Counted from the first letter of the stretch, positions 7,964 to 16,585 are shown. The stretch is DNA of 64,000 nucleotides from JAUIAI01 sp050633665 (GCA_050633665.1 JBOEGY010000003.1:106093-170092), one strand, 5' to 3'. The notes: a model not told the origin generated them from the letters alone. Numbers and translations: made by a program.

Positions 7964-8755
7964 ATGAACGAACGCAAAGTCGCCATCGTCACCGGGTCCG
8001 CAACCGGAGTGGGCGCCGCTACGGCACTGGCCTTGTCCGCACAAGGGTATAACGTGCTGATCAACTACTCCAAGAGCGAGCAAGAAGCCCGGGAAACCCA
8101 GCAGAAATGCCAGGACGCTGGCGCCGATACCTTGCTGATGCGCGGCAACGTCGCCGATGACGCTGACTGCAAAGCGATTGTTGAAGCAGTCATCGCACGC
8201 TGGGGTCGGGTCGATACGCTGATCAACAACGCCGGGATCACCACTTTCGTCGGCTCCGGCAACTGGGATGCTCTGGATCCGGCCGCCTTTCAGCGCATTT
8301 TTGACGTCAACGTACTGGGGGCGTTCCAGATGGTTCGTGCCTGTGTCCCCCATCTGAAAGCCACCAACGGCAGCATCGTGAATGTTTCGTCTATTGCCGG
8401 TTCGCTGGGGATGGGTTCGTCAGTGCCGTATGTTGCCTCCAAGGGAGCCGTCAATTCAATGACGCTTCACTTCGCACGTGCGCTGGCGCCGGAAATCAGG
8501 GTCAATGCGGTTTGTCCTGGCATGATCACCACCCGCTGGTTTGTCGATGGAGTCGGCCAGGAAGCCTTTGAGAAACTTAAAGCCGGCTACGAAAAAACTA
8601 CCCCTCTGGCTAAGGCCTGCACCGCCGAAGACGTCACTGACGCAGTAGTATGGCTGGCCACCGGCGCGAAAACCACCACCGGGGAACTCCTACAACTGGA
8701 CTCAGGGATGCACCTTGGCGGCAGCTCGGCCCCGGTGGTGCCGGCCAAGCCCTGA
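7964..8755 (+). CDS. SDR family oxidoreductase
   Basis: A 263-residue classical short-chain dehydrogenase resembling FabG-like enzymes. The cofactor loop is TGSATGVG, NNAG is present, the catalytic Ser is in NVSSIAG, and Tyr-Lys are in YVASKGA. The segment CPGMITT follows, and the C-terminus carries TGELLQLDSGMHLGG. The start at 7964 (MNERKVAIVTG) is preferred over an upstream in-frame codon because it gives the normal N-terminus. It is the second gene after the AroQ-like protein and probably acts on a product of that enzyme (inference). Its 3' end overlaps the tail of a convergent VOC gene by about 120 bp. Confidence 0.9.
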   Translation: MNERKVAIVTGSATGVGAATALALSAQGYNVLINYSKSEQEARETQQKCQDAGADTLLMRGNVADDADCKAIVEAVIARWGRVDTLINNAGITTFVGSGNWDALDPAAFQRIFDVNVLGAFQMVRACVPHLKATNGSIVNVSSIAGSLGMGSSVPYVASKGAVNSMTLHFARALAPEIRVNAVCPGMITTRWFVDGVGQEAFEKLKAGYEKTTPLAKACTAEDVTDAVVWLATGAKTTTGELLQLDSGMHLGGSSAPVVPAKP

Positions 8756-9062
8756 GCGCGCCTTCACGGAGGCCGGGCGGCTCTTCACAGGTAGTCCCGC
8801 CATGGGCAAGCCCTGCCTCATGCCAGGCCGCTGCCTGTTCCGGGCTGGCGGCCAGAAAGCCGACCGTACCGCCGTTCGCGTGAGTTGCCGGCTGCCCGTC
8901 AATCGGGACCGACAATGAGAACACACCGGTTGGCGTGCGATAGAAACAACGGCCATTCGGATCCATCACGCCGGGAGGATGCCCCAATACAGCCAGTGTT
9001 GCGTCGTAGAAGGCTCTTGATGCCTCCATGTCGTTTGTACCAAGCATAATATGACTGAACAT
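8634..9062 (-). CDS. VOC family protein with a replaced (truncated) C-terminus
   Basis: Residues 1 to about 101 match small glyoxalase-like VOC proteins: FSHIMLGTNDMEASRAFYD, GRCFYRTPTG, NGGTVGFLAASPEQ and EEPPGLREG. Homologues continue with a strand ending in a 'DPDGN' type turn. Here the frame instead runs into the antisense of the neighbouring SDR gene and encodes Arg/Pro/Trp-rich sequence to a chance stop. The last conserved beta strands and the C-terminal metal-ligand Glu are therefore lost. The junction is near 8760, next to the SDR stop codon. It is probably a decayed or non-functional gene. Confidence 0.6.
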   Translation of the reverse strand: MFSHIMLGTNDMEASRAFYDATLAVLGHPPGVMDPNGRCFYRTPTGVFSLSVPIDGQPATHANGGTVGFLAASPEQAAAWHEAGLAHGGTTCEEPPGLREGALRAWPAPPGPSCRQGASLSPVVGVPRWWFSRRWPAILLRQ

Positions 9063-9116
9063 TGGTTCACCTAGTGCTTGAAAACAGCCAGAATACCCGG
9101 CCCAGGGCAGCAGACA

Positions 9117-9563
9117 ATGGCAAAACTATCCACCTTACTCAGGCCGGCGCAACTCCTGTTGCCGGCCCTGTTGCCCGCATGGAATTTCTTCGACTGGATC
9201 GCGCCTTCCCCCAGAATCGAATACAGACTAAGCACCTCACCCGGTGAGGAATGCCATTGGCTGGAATTCAGACCGCGCCCGGAGCGTCTCACACTCACGG
9301 CGATAGCGAGTCGGCTCTTTTTCAATGCCCGTTGGAATGAAACCCTGTTTCTGGTCAGTTGTGCAGAGCGCCTGCATGAATACCCGACCGAACACAGTAT
9401 TGATCAGATTTTTCGCCGACTGGCTGCTGACATGCCCGCTTCGCCTGCCGGAACCACACTGCAGTTTCGCGTAGTGTTTGTCAGTCGAAACGGTAATTCT
9501 ATAGCGCACGACATTGATTTTGTGTCCGATCCGATGCCGTTGTCTGAGATCACTGCCGGATGA
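9117..9563 (+). CDS. Hypothetical protein preceding an HTTM-like membrane protein
   Basis: A protein of about 148 residues that I do not recognise. The N-terminus (LLRPAQLLLPALLPAWNFF) is hydrophobic but short and may be a membrane-associating helix. The rest is mixed alpha/beta with several Arg and acidic residues. An earlier ATG at 9078 would add 13 residues; the one at 9117 has a weak GGGCAG upstream. Its stop overlaps the start of the next gene by 4 bp (ATGA), so translation is coupled and the two products probably work together. Confidence 0.6.
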   Translation: MAKLSTLLRPAQLLLPALLPAWNFFDWIAPSPRIEYRLSTSPGEECHWLEFRPRPERLTLTAIASRLFFNARWNETLFLVSCAERLHEYPTEHSIDQIFRRLAADMPASPAGTTLQFRVVFVSRNGNSIAHDIDFVSDPMPLSEITAG

Positions 9564-10252
9564 CATTGGCGGCTGCCTTACGGCTTACCGAAGTGCTCCT
9601 GGCGCTGGCGCTTATTCAGCAGAGTCTTGAGCATGTCCTTCGTTGCCGGGCTGGCTTTCGAATCGAGCAAACCGTGTTTGCCGCTCGAATTGTACTGTGC
9701 GCGGCCTTACTCGCCGGGCTCGCAACCCCCTGGCCTTTGCTCGCGCTGGCAGTTTTATCGCTGCTTATTTTGGCCTTGTTCGACGGCCCTTACAACGGCG
9801 GAAGCGACCGAATGGGGCTACTGACCTTATGGTGCCTGGCAACCGCCCAGCTCGTGCCGCATCCAGCCTGGCAGGAACTCGCGTTCGGCTACCTTGGTTT
9901 GCAACTAGTGCTTTCGTATTTGATCTCGGGTCTGGTCAAGCTGGTCAATCCGGACTGGCGATCGGGCCGTGCACTAAACGATGTCTTTGTCTTTTCGGCC
10001 TATCCATGGAGCGAAAATTTACGCCGGCTTGCCGATCGACCGCGTCTCTTGTGTCTGGCTGGCTGGGCAGTGATGCTGTTCGAAATTCTCTTTCCATTGG
10101 CAATGCTGAATCAACGACTTCTCTTGTTAGCCTTGCTTGTTGGCGGATTATTTCATTTGGCCAACGCCTGCCTGTTTGGGCTGAACCGGTTTTTCTGGAC
10201 CTGGTTGGCTGCTTATCCGGCGCTCATCTGGTTACAAGCCAGGCTCGTCTGA
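9560..10252 (+). CDS. Polytopic membrane protein, HTTM (gamma-carboxylase-like) type
   Basis: The 230-residue product has about six to seven hydrophobic segments. The central region GLVKLVNPDWRSG and the pattern 'FVFSAYPW' plus a following amphipathic stretch resemble the HTTM domain of vitamin-K-dependent carboxylase-like bacterial membrane proteins. It is shorter than the full family and lacks an obvious soluble domain. The ATG overlaps the upstream gene's stop. The function is unknown; assignment to HTTM is by pattern only, and DoxX-like is an alternative. Confidence 0.6.
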   Translation: MTLAAALRLTEVLLALALIQQSLEHVLRCRAGFRIEQTVFAARIVLCAALLAGLATPWPLLALAVLSLLILALFDGPYNGGSDRMGLLTLWCLATAQLVPHPAWQELAFGYLGLQLVLSYLISGLVKLVNPDWRSGRALNDVFVFSAYPWSENLRRLADRPRLLCLAGWAVMLFEILFPLAMLNQRLLLLALLVGGLFHLANACLFGLNRFFWTWLAAYPALIWLQARLV

Positions 10253-10386
10253 CTTTGCCTTTCCAGTCCCGCCAGTAGTTTTATCAAAGTGTCGAACAGG
10301 GTTACCTGCACCAGCACTCTCTTTACGCACAGAATGAAAGTCCGGCGGTATACCAACGACTCAGATCAACCCAGGAGAAAACACCC

Positions 10387-11046
10387 ATGACCCTAACCCA
10401 CCCCCGCATGCTCTTACTCTGTCTGGCGGTTGCGACGACCGGCGCCTGCACCACGGTTAGCGAGGCCGGCAAGAGCGCCAAGAAGGCCATGTCCCCAAAA
10501 CCGCCGATGAGTTTCTTTATTACCAGCGCCAATCCTGGCAACGGAGCAGACCTGGGCGGCCTGGCCGGTGCGGACGCTTATTGCACCAGCTTGGCGACCA
10601 GCGCCGGTTCTGTCGGCCAGACCTGGAAGGCCTACCTGTCAAGCAGTGCCGAGAATGCGCGCGATAGAATCGGCAGCGGCCCCTGGTACAACGCAAACGG
10701 CGAGATGGTTGCCAAAGATATTGGGGACTTGCACAGTGACGGAAACAAACTCGCTAAAGCCACCTCTATCAGCGAGTCCGGCGAAGTCATCAACGGACGC
10801 GGCGACAAGCCCAATCGCCACGACATCCTGACCGGTTCCAATGCCGAAGGTTTGCTTGAAGGCGGCGCCTGCGCCGACTGGACCAGTAGTACGGACGGGT
10901 CGGCAATGGTCGGGCATCATGACCGCACCGGCGGCGGCTCGGCACCGACCTCATGGAATGCCGCGCATGGCTCGAAAGGCTGCAGCCTGGAAAATCTGCG
11001 CGCTACCGGTGGGGATGGATTGTTTTATTGTTTTGCAAGCAACTAA
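10387..11046 (+). CDS. Lipoprotein with a C-type-lectin/endostatin-like domain
   Basis: A Met-Thr-Leu N-terminus with a hydrophobic core and the lipobox TGAC (Cys about 21) marks a lipoprotein. After a short Lys-rich linker, residues 40-219 show the signature of the lectin-like domain of bacterial secreted proteins: FFITSANPGNGADLGGL near the start, ADAYC, TWKAYLSS, GPWYN, HDILTGS, CADWTS, and a C-terminal GLFYCFASN. Several Cys could form disulfides. It is probably an outer-membrane or periplasmic protein with an unknown ligand. AGGAG lies upstream of the ATG. Confidence 0.75.
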   Translation: MTLTHPRMLLLCLAVATTGACTTVSEAGKSAKKAMSPKPPMSFFITSANPGNGADLGGLAGADAYCTSLATSAGSVGQTWKAYLSSSAENARDRIGSGPWYNANGEMVAKDIGDLHSDGNKLAKATSISESGEVINGRGDKPNRHDILTGSNAEGLLEGGACADWTSSTDGSAMVGHHDRTGGGSAPTSWNAAHGSKGCSLENLRATGGDGLFYCFASN

Positions 11047-11065
11047 CATCAACCCCTAAAAACCC

Positions 11066-11299
11066 CTAAAACTCAGCGGCGGTCAGCCAGCCCAACCAAA
11101 ACAAGGCCGCCGCATATAAGGCCATGGCAGCCCAATACCAGGCGGGGTCGTCAGCGCGCGACTTCTTATGCCCCCACTCACTGAGCGACCAACGCCCGGA
11201 CGCCGCGCCTTTTACCCAGACGGATCCGGTCCACCAGCCGTCAATCAGCAGGTATAACAGGATTAACTGAATACTTAGGTTGAGAACCAGTTGCAGCAT
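11066..11299 (-). CDS. Small two-helix membrane protein
   Basis: This 77-residue product starts with a hydrophobic helix (LQLVLNLSIQLILLYLLID). A polar, Lys/Arg/Asp-rich loop follows (about 30-50), then a second helix near the C-terminus (WAAMALYAAALFWLGWL). I recognise no family. It lies 10 bp downstream of the AraC-type regulator on the same strand, so it may be co-transcribed. Confidence 0.55.
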   Translation of the reverse strand: MLQLVLNLSIQLILLYLLIDGWWTGSVWVKGAASGRWSLSEWGHKKSRADDPAWYWAAMALYAAALFWLGWLTAAEF

Positions 11300-11309
11300 G
11301 GTTACGGTA

Positions 11310-12278
11310 TCACCTCCCGGCTGACGTGGACATCTGAAACTGCCGCCGGTAGGTTACCGGGCTAATTCCGGTCAACACCCGAAAGTGTCGTCGCAATGAT
11401 TCCTCTGAGCCAAAGCCCGACCGGTCAGCCACCTGCCCGATATTCAGGCCGGTTGATTCCAACAGGCTCCTGGCATTGGCAATGCGCTCCCTGACCAACC
11501 ACTCGATCGGCGTCAGACCTGTGGTCTCTTTGAATTGCCGTTGCAGCGTGCGGACACTCATGGAAGCACGGCGCGCCATCGTGTCCGCCGTGTGCGCTTG
11601 AGCCGGATGAGACCGAACCCAGTCGAGCATCTGGGTCAGCGCAGTGGGCTGTTCAGTCGCAACCGGTCTGGCGACATACTGGGCCTGGTCACCCAGGCGA
11701 TGAGTGGGTATGACCAGGCGCTGAGCAACCGCATTGGCAACTTTTGGTCCGTAATCGCCGGAGACCAGGTGCAGCATCATGTCCAGCCCGGCAGCAGAGC
11801 CGGCCGACGTAACCAATTGGCCTTCATCAACGTAAAGTGAATTGGGGCGCACATCGATTAGCGGAAATCGCTTCTGGAGTAGATCAGCATAGCGCCAGTG
11901 AGTGGTCGCCGCTTTTCCGTTTAGCAGCCCGGCTTCAGCCAGCAGGAAAACACCGGTACAAATGGAAGCAATCCGAGCCCCGCGCCGATACGCCGCCTGA
12001 ATTCTACGAATCAATCGTTCGGGTGGGCGCTCTTCGGCGTCACGCCAGCCCGGAATAATGATGGTATCGGCACGGGTGAGCATCGCCAGAGAATGCGTTG
12101 CACTCACGGTCACACCGCCGCGTGCGCGAACTGGCTCGGTGGCGTCTGAACAAACGGTAAACCGGTACCACGGCACTTCCAACTCCGGTCGGAGCAAGCC
12201 GAATATTTCGACAGCGCAGCCAAACTCGAAGGTACATAAACCGTCGTAAGCCAGGACCGAAACCAAATGTTGAGTCAT
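11310..12278 (-). CDS. GlxA/FtrA-type AraC family regulator (DJ-1/PfpI plus AraC HTH)
   Basis: Residues 1-190 form a DJ-1/PfpI-like domain with the nucleophile-elbow segment SICTGVFLLAEAGLL, TTHW and YVDEGQLVTSAGSAAGLD. The last 100 residues carry two helix-turn-helix motifs (MARRASMSVRTLQRQF and IGQVADRSGFGSEESLRR), ending with the AraC signature GISPVTYRR. This is a complete regulator of normal length (322). It is divergent from the MFS transporter gene, with 62 bp between start codons, so that transporter is its likely target (inference). Confidence 0.93.
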   Translation of the reverse strand: MTQHLVSVLAYDGLCTFEFGCAVEIFGLLRPELEVPWYRFTVCSDATEPVRARGGVTVSATHSLAMLTRADTIIIPGWRDAEERPPERLIRRIQAAYRRGARIASICTGVFLLAEAGLLNGKAATTHWRYADLLQKRFPLIDVRPNSLYVDEGQLVTSAGSAAGLDMMLHLVSGDYGPKVANAVAQRLVIPTHRLGDQAQYVARPVATEQPTALTQMLDWVRSHPAQAHTADTMARRASMSVRTLQRQFKETTGLTPIEWLVRERIANARSLLESTGLNIGQVADRSGFGSEESLRRHFRVLTGISPVTYRRQFQMSTSAGR

Positions 12279-12340
12279 GGCGCAATATTACTGACTATTG
12301 TCTTAACGGTCACTGGTTAATTTTCGGCGCCGACGGGAAA

Positions 12341-13582
12341 ATGGCGGTTGTCTCAATCAACCACCCGACCTCGCGAATGAACAAAGTAACTCGACCCACG
12401 TTAATCATTGTCTGCGGCTGTCTTGTCGTCATGATCGGTTTTGGCCTGAGAGCGAGCTTTGGTATCTTCCTAGCCCCCATGAGCGAGTCATTCGGCTGGG
12501 GACGCGGAATCTTTGCAATGGCCATCGCCCTGCAAAACCTGATGTGGGGGCTTTCGCAGCCTGTTGCCGGCGTCATCGCCGACCGCTTCGGATCCGGACG
12601 GGTAATCTTCGTCGGTGGGTTGCTTTACGCCACAGGCTTGTTCCTGATGGCCGATAGTTCAAGTCCTACCCAGTTATATGTATCGCAAGGCTTTTTTGTC
12701 GGCCTGGGACTGTCCGGAACCACTTTTGCAGTAGTTCTGGCCGCGATGGCACGAGCGGTCCCTGAAGAAAGACGCTCGTGGGCGCTGGGAGTCGGAACCG
12801 CCGCCGGTTCACTGGGACAGTTCCTGCTTGTGCCACTCGGCCAGGGATTCCTGAACTCGTTTGGTTGGTCGGCCGCCTTATTGCTGCTGGGCATCGGCGC
12901 ATTGGCAATCATGCCCTTGTCCAGAGCGCTTACCGGTCGCCCGGCTACCGCCACTGCTGAGCAATCATTGCGGCAAGCCATCAAAGAGGCCAGCGGCCAC
13001 CGTGGCTACTGGTTGCTGTTTTGCGGATTCTTTGTCTGCGGATTTCACCTCGCCTTCATCTCCACCCACTTGCCCGCCTATCTGACCGACCGCGGCCTTT
13101 CGGCGACTTTAGGCGCCTGGGTGTTAGGTACGGTTGGCTTGTTCAACATCATTGGCGCTTATTCGTTCGGCTATTTCGGGGATCGTTACAGCAAAAAGAA
13201 CCTGCTCAGCCTGCTCTATTTGCTGCGCTCCATTGTGCTCGCGATCTTTATTGTGCTGCCACTCAGCAATACCTCAGCGCTGGTGTTTGGTGCCGCTATT
13301 GGCTTGCTGTGGTTATCGACGGTCCCGTTAACCTCCGGCCTGGTCGGCCAGATTTTCGGCGCACGGTATATGGCCACTTTGTTCGGACTGGTGTTTCTGG
13401 GCCATCAACTGGGTAGCTTCCTTGGCGTCTGGCTGGGCGGACGACTGTTCGATTCCACCGGGTCTTACGACCTGGTCTGGTGGATCTGTATTGGGCTGAG
13501 TCTGGTTTCAGCATTGCTGCACTGGCCGATCGATGAACGTCCAATCAGCCGGTCAACAACTCAGCCCGCGACTCAGCCGTAA
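12341..13582 (+). CDS. MFS transporter
   Basis: The 413-residue protein has the 12-helix layout of the major facilitator superfamily. A conserved 'GxxADRFGSGR' loop between helices 2 and 3 reads VAGVIADRFGSGR, and a counterpart in the second half is YFGDRYSKKN. The overall pattern (GLRASFGIFLAPMSESFGWG near the N-terminus) is typical of monocarboxylate/oxalate-formate antiporter-like MFS permeases. It should transport a small organic acid across the inner membrane. The start at 12341 has a GGGAAA upstream; Met at 12377 is a possible alternative. Confidence 0.9.
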   Translation: MAVVSINHPTSRMNKVTRPTLIIVCGCLVVMIGFGLRASFGIFLAPMSESFGWGRGIFAMAIALQNLMWGLSQPVAGVIADRFGSGRVIFVGGLLYATGLFLMADSSSPTQLYVSQGFFVGLGLSGTTFAVVLAAMARAVPEERRSWALGVGTAAGSLGQFLLVPLGQGFLNSFGWSAALLLLGIGALAIMPLSRALTGRPATATAEQSLRQAIKEASGHRGYWLLFCGFFVCGFHLAFISTHLPAYLTDRGLSATLGAWVLGTVGLFNIIGAYSFGYFGDRYSKKNLLSLLYLLRSIVLAIFIVLPLSNTSALVFGAAIGLLWLSTVPLTSGLVGQIFGARYMATLFGLVFLGHQLGSFLGVWLGGRLFDSTGSYDLVWWICIGLSLVSALLHWPIDERPISRSTTQPATQP

Positions 13583-13629
13583 AGGGCCAGTCCTGCCTGA
13601 GCGAGGCGGCTGAGATCAGTTTCGCCAGG

Positions 13630-14481
13630 CTACGCTGGGTCTGGAAAGGCCTTGACAACCTTCTCCCGCTGGTTTGAATAGAGCTGCAATCCATACTGGC
13701 CTGCCGGCGTATCGCGCAGGCGCAGGATTTGATCTCTCATCGCCGGCGGTACCTGTTCCAGTGCAGGAAGACTGGCCTGACATTCAGGTGGCAAAATCAC
13801 CGGCGCGCTTAGCGAGGCAAATGTCAGATCAGCGGCCGTAAACTGCTCGCCGACAAGAAACGGCCGGCCATCGCTCAGGCGCTCACCGACTTCATCAAAA
13901 ACGGCCTGAAGACGGAGCGCGGACCGCTGGGCACCATCAGCAGTGACTTTGTAAGCGGACCGGATCAGTTTTCTGGCGACGGGCAGAATTAACGGCAGGA
14001 GCAGCACTTCCCGACGCGGTGCGCCCTGAGCCCATAGCGCTTTCATTAATCCTGAGTCTGGCAACAAGTGCCAATAGGCCCAGCGCCGGGAATGCGGCCC
14101 CAGCACTCTGTCGAACTGCGACTCCAGCTCACTGACCTCGGTACGGGCCAATGGCTCCTCCGGATAAAAAACAGCGCCGCCGGCCTGATCATTGATATAG
14201 CGCAGGATGTCCGAAGATTCAGTGATCCGCCGACCATCGCACAACAGCAGCGGCACCGAACTCCCGCGGTGGCGGGAAGTCACTAGACGGTGCGCTACCG
14301 GCACATGCGATTCTTCCCGATAGCGGTAACCCACCCTGTCAAGCGACCATCGGGCCTTCTCGCAGTAGTGACTGACTCGCAAGGTAATCAATACTGGGTC
14401 GCCCTGCTGCGTTGACTCCTCGGCTGACACCCCGCGAAGCAATGTCTGATCAGCTTTCTGTTGATTCATCTGACGGGCCAT
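13630..14481 (-). CDS. Glutathione S-transferase family protein
   Basis: The N-terminal thioredoxin-like domain contains HYCEKARWSLDRVGYRY with a Cys in the active-site helix start, then the substrate-loop SSVPLLLCDGRRITES and SDILRYIND. The helical C-terminal domain ends about residue 250 with FLVGEQFTAADLTFASLSAP, matching the GST N-capping box region. It is a cytosolic GST of unassigned class at 283 residues, with about 30 non-conserved N-terminal residues. Its neighbour, FosX, is also a detoxifying enzyme. Confidence 0.85.
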   Translation of the reverse strand: MARQMNQQKADQTLLRGVSAEESTQQGDPVLITLRVSHYCEKARWSLDRVGYRYREESHVPVAHRLVTSRHRGSSVPLLLCDGRRITESSDILRYINDQAGGAVFYPEEPLARTEVSELESQFDRVLGPHSRRWAYWHLLPDSGLMKALWAQGAPRREVLLLPLILPVARKLIRSAYKVTADGAQRSALRLQAVFDEVGERLSDGRPFLVGEQFTAADLTFASLSAPVILPPECQASLPALEQVPPAMRDQILRLRDTPAGQYGLQLYSNQREKVVKAFPDPA

Positions 14482-14541
14482 CCTTCGCTTGTGAACGGGT
14501 TAACTGGGACCGATGCTGATACAACAAGTGCCAACACACCG

Positions 14542-14955
14542 TCATTCGGCGCCATCGGCATAGCGCTCGAGCCGTTCAGTCAGTGTGCCCGTGTGCAATT
14601 CGAACAAGTGATTATCAAAATCGTAAAAATAAAGTGACAACCCTTCGCCTTCGACCCGGGGACGCGCCGGCTTGATATCTACCCCGATTCGCTCCAGCCG
14701 ATGGGTATAGTCCTCGAGCTCCGAGGCATCGATCTGAAACGCAACATGATTGTATGATCGCTCGGCCAGAGCTTCACCCTCCATCGCCGCCAGCCACAAG
14801 CCACCAAGCATAAAGAAACGTTCTCTCGACAGCGAAAACGTTTGATCACCACTGCAATAGACTTGCTCCGCACCCAGACCATCGCACAAGAACAAGGTCA
14901 TTTTGTCCAGATCACGAACAATGAATGTCATATGGCTCAAGGATTGAATTGGCAT
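14542..14955 (-). CDS. fosX: FosX-type fosfomycin resistance epoxide hydrolase
   Basis: A 137-residue VOC enzyme matching the FosX subgroup throughout. The expected metal ligands are present at His8 (SLSHMTF), His70 (YNHVAFQ) and Glu119 (HLFELH). The FosX-specific catalytic Glu is at residue 45 (SRERFF), exactly one position later than the Listeria numbering, because the protein has one extra N-terminal residue. FosX hydrolyses fosfomycin to a diol using Mn(II) without glutathione. The start at 14955 has GGAG 8 bp upstream and avoids a 21-residue non-conserved extension. An environmental resistance determinant or a VOC enzyme with another native substrate are both possible. Confidence 0.85.
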   Translation of the reverse strand: MPIQSLSHMTFIVRDLDKMTLFLCDGLGAEQVYCSGDQTFSLSRERFFMLGGLWLAAMEGEALAERSYNHVAFQIDASELEDYTHRLERIGVDIKPARPRVEGEGLSLYFYDFDNHLFELHTGTLTERLERYADGAE

Positions 14956-15182
14956 TGGCAGCGCTCCGCAAAGTGTGTGTTTCTCAACGTGGTGACACCT
15001 GCCTGGGACCACGCTCAAACACGGATATTGTTCCGCCCATCACCATCATCTGGCAACGTAATGCGCCAAACGCCGCCGCCGGCCTCCCCGACCCGCCAAG
15101 GCAACGCTGACGGACCAGCCCTGGTACCTGTCTGTCAAATCAATGTCGTGAACTGTACCCGCATTGATTCCACGCCCACGGG

Positions 15183-15836
15183 TTAGCTTTCGAGGATTTC
15201 GCCTCGTTCGATTGTCAGCGTGCGGTTGGCCATACTGGTCAACAGCGCCGGATTCGATTCGGACACCAACAAAGCTACAGTCGAGTCAGAAGAGCGCAGC
15301 CGCCGCAAGGCCTCGGCATAGCGCTGCGCGAGCGCCGGGGCCAGCCCCTGAAACGGCTCGTCAAGCATGATCAGTCGGGTGCCTATCATCAGTGCCCGCC
15401 CAAGCGCCACCATTTTGCCCTGGCCACCAGAAACCGTCCCCGCAGGTCGCCCGGCCATCTCCTTCAACTCCGGGAGAACGCTGTACACGCGCTCAAGTCG
15501 CCTGGCCAGTTCAGTCGCTTCCAGTCGGGCGACTTGTCCTGGCATCAGAATGTTTTCCTCTATGGTGAACGCGGAAAACAGACGTCGGTCTTCAGGTGCA
15601 TAACCAATCCCCAGCCCTGCCCGCCTGCTTGCCCGAACTTCGGACAGATCGTCATTGTCGAACGCAATTTTGCCGGTCGCGTTGGTGAAGCCCATGACTG
15701 TCCGCATCGTGGTTGTTTTACCGGCCCCGTTACGGCCAATCAGCGCAACCGTATCACCGGCAGCAATCCTGAAGGTCAATCCGCGCAGGATACTGATACC
15801 GGCAATCGAAACATCGACATCAGAGAAACTGAGCAT
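15183..15836 (-). CDS. livF: Branched-chain amino-acid-type ABC transporter ATP-binding protein LivF
   Basis: A 217-residue ATPase with Walker A GRNGAGKTT, the signature VSGGQGKMVALGRAL, Walker B LIMLDEP and the D-loop region GLAPALA. Its length and order in the operon match LivF. The last gene of the livHMGF series; it overlaps the preceding livG by one base. It energises uptake by the membrane subunits. The transported substrate is not determined by sequence: the HAAT family also imports amides, urea and aromatic acids. Confidence 0.93.
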   Translation of the reverse strand: MLSFSDVDVSIAGISILRGLTFRIAAGDTVALIGRNGAGKTTTMRTVMGFTNATGKIAFDNDDLSEVRASRRAGLGIGYAPEDRRLFSAFTIEENILMPGQVARLEATELARRLERVYSVLPELKEMAGRPAGTVSGGQGKMVALGRALMIGTRLIMLDEPFQGLAPALAQRYAEALRRLRSSDSTVALLVSESNPALLTSMANRTLTIERGEILES

Positions 15837-16585
15837 CAGAGTGCCTCCCCGATCACATCCCTGATCACGTCGGGGTGTTCCAGAACCTCACCGGGCGTCC
15901 CGCGCAGTTGTATCTGACCCGAATTCCAGACAGCCACCTCGTCGGCATACCGTTCAACAATCTTCATATCGTGTTCAACAAAGACTGCGGTGACCTTCGC
16001 CTCATCCAGCGCACGGGCAATAATGTCCATCAGTTCGAATTTTTCTGACGACGCGACTCCGGAAGTTGGCTCATCAAGCAATAAAAGAGTCGGGTGCAAG
16101 GCCAGCGCAACCGCAATATCAATAAGCTTGCGACTGCCTTCGGGTAGCTCGTTGACCAAACGATCAGCAAGATCGGTGCAACCAACCAGCTCAAGCAGGC
16201 GATCTGTTTCGATCCGCTCGGGAATGTTATTCAGATTCGTAAACGGCGCCCAGCGGCTTTCACGCGCCGCGCAAGCGATTAACAAATTCTCGCGAGCAGT
16301 ATGTTCGGCAAAAAGCTGGGGCAACTGAAAAGCCCGGGCCACGCCAAGCCGCGTAATCTGCCGAGGCGACAGACGGGTGACATCCTTGCCGCGAAAAGTC
16401 ACTTTGCCGCGGGTGGGTTTGACATACCCTGTACAGATATTGAGAAACGTAGTCTTGCCAGCACCGTTGGGGCCAATAATGGCGATACGCCCGCCTTCGT
16501 GTATCTCGATATTTACTTTGTCGGCAGCGACCACACCACCGAAGCGAATCTCAAGATCTTCTGCGCGAAGCAGCGGCTCGCTCAT
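15836..16585 (-). CDS. livG: Branched-chain amino-acid-type ABC transporter ATP-binding protein LivG
   Basis: The 249-residue ATPase has Walker A GPNGAGKTT and Walker B LLLLDEPTSGV. Its signature segment, LPEGSRKLIDIAVAL, departs from the usual LSYGEQRRLE of LivG while retaining the helix pattern. The C-terminal VFVEHDMKIVERYADEVAVWNSG matches the H-loop and the following strand typical of LivG. It overlaps livM by 4 bp upstream and livF by 1 bp downstream, so the operon is translationally coupled. Confidence 0.92.
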   Translation of the reverse strand: MSEPLLRAEDLEIRFGGVVAADKVNIEIHEGGRIAIIGPNGAGKTTFLNICTGYVKPTRGKVTFRGKDVTRLSPRQITRLGVARAFQLPQLFAEHTARENLLIACAARESRWAPFTNLNNIPERIETDRLLELVGCTDLADRLVNELPEGSRKLIDIAVALALHPTLLLLDEPTSGVASSEKFELMDIIARALDEAKVTAVFVEHDMKIVERYADEVAVWNSGQIQLRGTPGEVLEHPDVIRDVIGEAL

